From assembly GCF_030816485.1 (NCBI RefSeq), contig NZ_JAUSYC010000001.1, positions 1,612,001 through 1,676,000 of the forward strand: a stretch of DNA of 64,000 nucleotides, read 5' to 3'. The notes below the pieces were generated by a model. That model made no database searches. It was given only the letters and a program-made list of their open reading frames with translations, and was not told the DNA's origin. This document shows, one piece after another, positions 63,662-64,000 of this stretch. Source of the stretch: Arthrobacter sp. B1I2 (lineage in GTDB: Bacteria; Actinomycetota; Actinomycetes; Actinomycetales; Micrococcaceae). The first letter of the stretch is position 1. Each line of letters starts with the position of its first letter. The translations under genes and the position numbers were made by a program.

Positions 63662-64000
63662 TTAGCCCGCCGCGGACATCAGGGACCGCATCTGCGCCGC
63701 GGCATCGCTGCCCGGCGCGGGCGTGTACACCACGATGTGCAGGTCCGGCCGGTCGGAGGGGGACACCTGGTGGTGTTCGAGCTGCAGCACTCCCACGGCC
63801 GGGTGGTGGAAAAGGCGCTCGCGGGATTCGAAGCCCAGAATGTCGTACAGGTCCCAGCCCTGCCGGAACTCCGGGCTTGCTTCCTTGAGCCGTTCCACCT
63901 GGTACTGGATGTCCGGGTCGCCCAGCCGCTGCCCGGCTTCGGCCCGGAATTCGGCAAGGAATCGCTTGCTGGTGGTTTCCCAGTCCGGCAGCAGGTCCCG
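63662..64000 (-). CDS. MmyB-like XRE regulator, C-terminal part (cut by window edge)
   Basis: The frame is open to base 64000 on the minus strand and continues beyond, so only the last 112 residues are seen. They are the MmyB-like ligand domain: RDLLPDWETTSKRFLAEFRAEAGQRLGDPD, then SPEFRQGWDLYDILGFESRERLFHHPAVGVLQLEHHQV, the same domain as in the regulator at 31636. The N-terminal helix-turn-helix lies outside the window. It converges with the M20 gene. Confidence 0.85.
   Translation of the reverse strand, partial: RDLLPDWETTSKRFLAEFRAEAGQRLGDPDIQYQVERLKEASPEFRQGWDLYDILGFESRERLFHHPAVGVLQLEHHQVSPSDRPDLHIVVYTPAPGSDAAAQMRSLMSAAG

Overview
The window looks like a chromosomal segment of a high-GC soil or plant-associated actinobacterium of the Arthrobacter / Pseudarthrobacter / Paenarthrobacter type (Micrococcaceae). 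This is inferred from GC-rich codon use, frequent GTG and TTG starts, 4-bp ATGA/GTGA gene overlaps, and content (pectin-degrading enzymes, creatinase, KatG, MmyB-type XRE regulators, small acidic or basic proteins of the kind common in that group). No rRNA, tRNA, CRISPR array, prophage or replication origin was recognised.

Layout. 0-5 kb: the 5' end of a secreted pectin-type esterase, a processive GT2 glycosyltransferase with a 53-residue LAMTG sorting-signal peptide, a secreted GH16-like glucanase and an orphan OmpR-type response regulator. 5.9-15.6 kb (minus strand): a compact operon in which all five junctions overlap by exactly 4 bp. Its order is glycogen/starch synthase fused to a GH57-type domain (split by one frameshift), a canonical APH-fold kinase, an ABC exporter, then three APH-fold proteins that have all lost the catalytic Asp and Asn. 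A 22-bp-period repeat array lies upstream. This is my best candidate for an undescribed system: synthesis, modification and export of an alpha-glucan-like molecule. 16-21 kb: katG, then a DUF3494 surface protein plus a sortase, then an IS110 remnant. 22-28 kb: a heterodimeric ABC exporter and a lower-GC nucleoside-deoxyribosyltransferase-like gene. 28-36 kb: mixed housekeeping and accessory genes (SRPBCC, YciI, phosphodiesterase, metallophosphoesterase, XRE regulator with SDR, GNAT, patatin, DUF427, VOC).

36-40 kb holds a pectin operon (PL1 pectate lyase, then a CE12-CE8 fusion esterase) behind a LacI-type operator; it matches in theme the partial esterase at the left edge. 43.5-47.4 kb is a creatine-use cluster (MHS transporter, creatinase, IclR regulator) with two identical GTTGCA-N5-TGCAAC palindromes in front. 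47-50 kb carries a large secreted LGFP-repeat protein and a decayed serine recombinase. 50.9-56.9 kb is a sugar-acid catabolic operon: KdgT-type permease, zinc dehydrogenase, DUF1537 kinase and RuBisCO-like protein, with a divergent GntR/UTRA regulator and a palindromic operator. This resembles the 3-oxo-isoapionate branch of D-apiose degradation. 58-63.6 kb is a PucR / NCS1 permease / deacetylase-fold hydrolase / M20 amidohydrolase cluster, probably for a nitrogenous compound. The right edge cuts an MmyB-type regulator.

Two genes are interrupted by single-base frameshifts (about 14487 and 40231-40236), and a third ORF (from 28036) appears to have lost its stop. These may be real decay or assembly errors.
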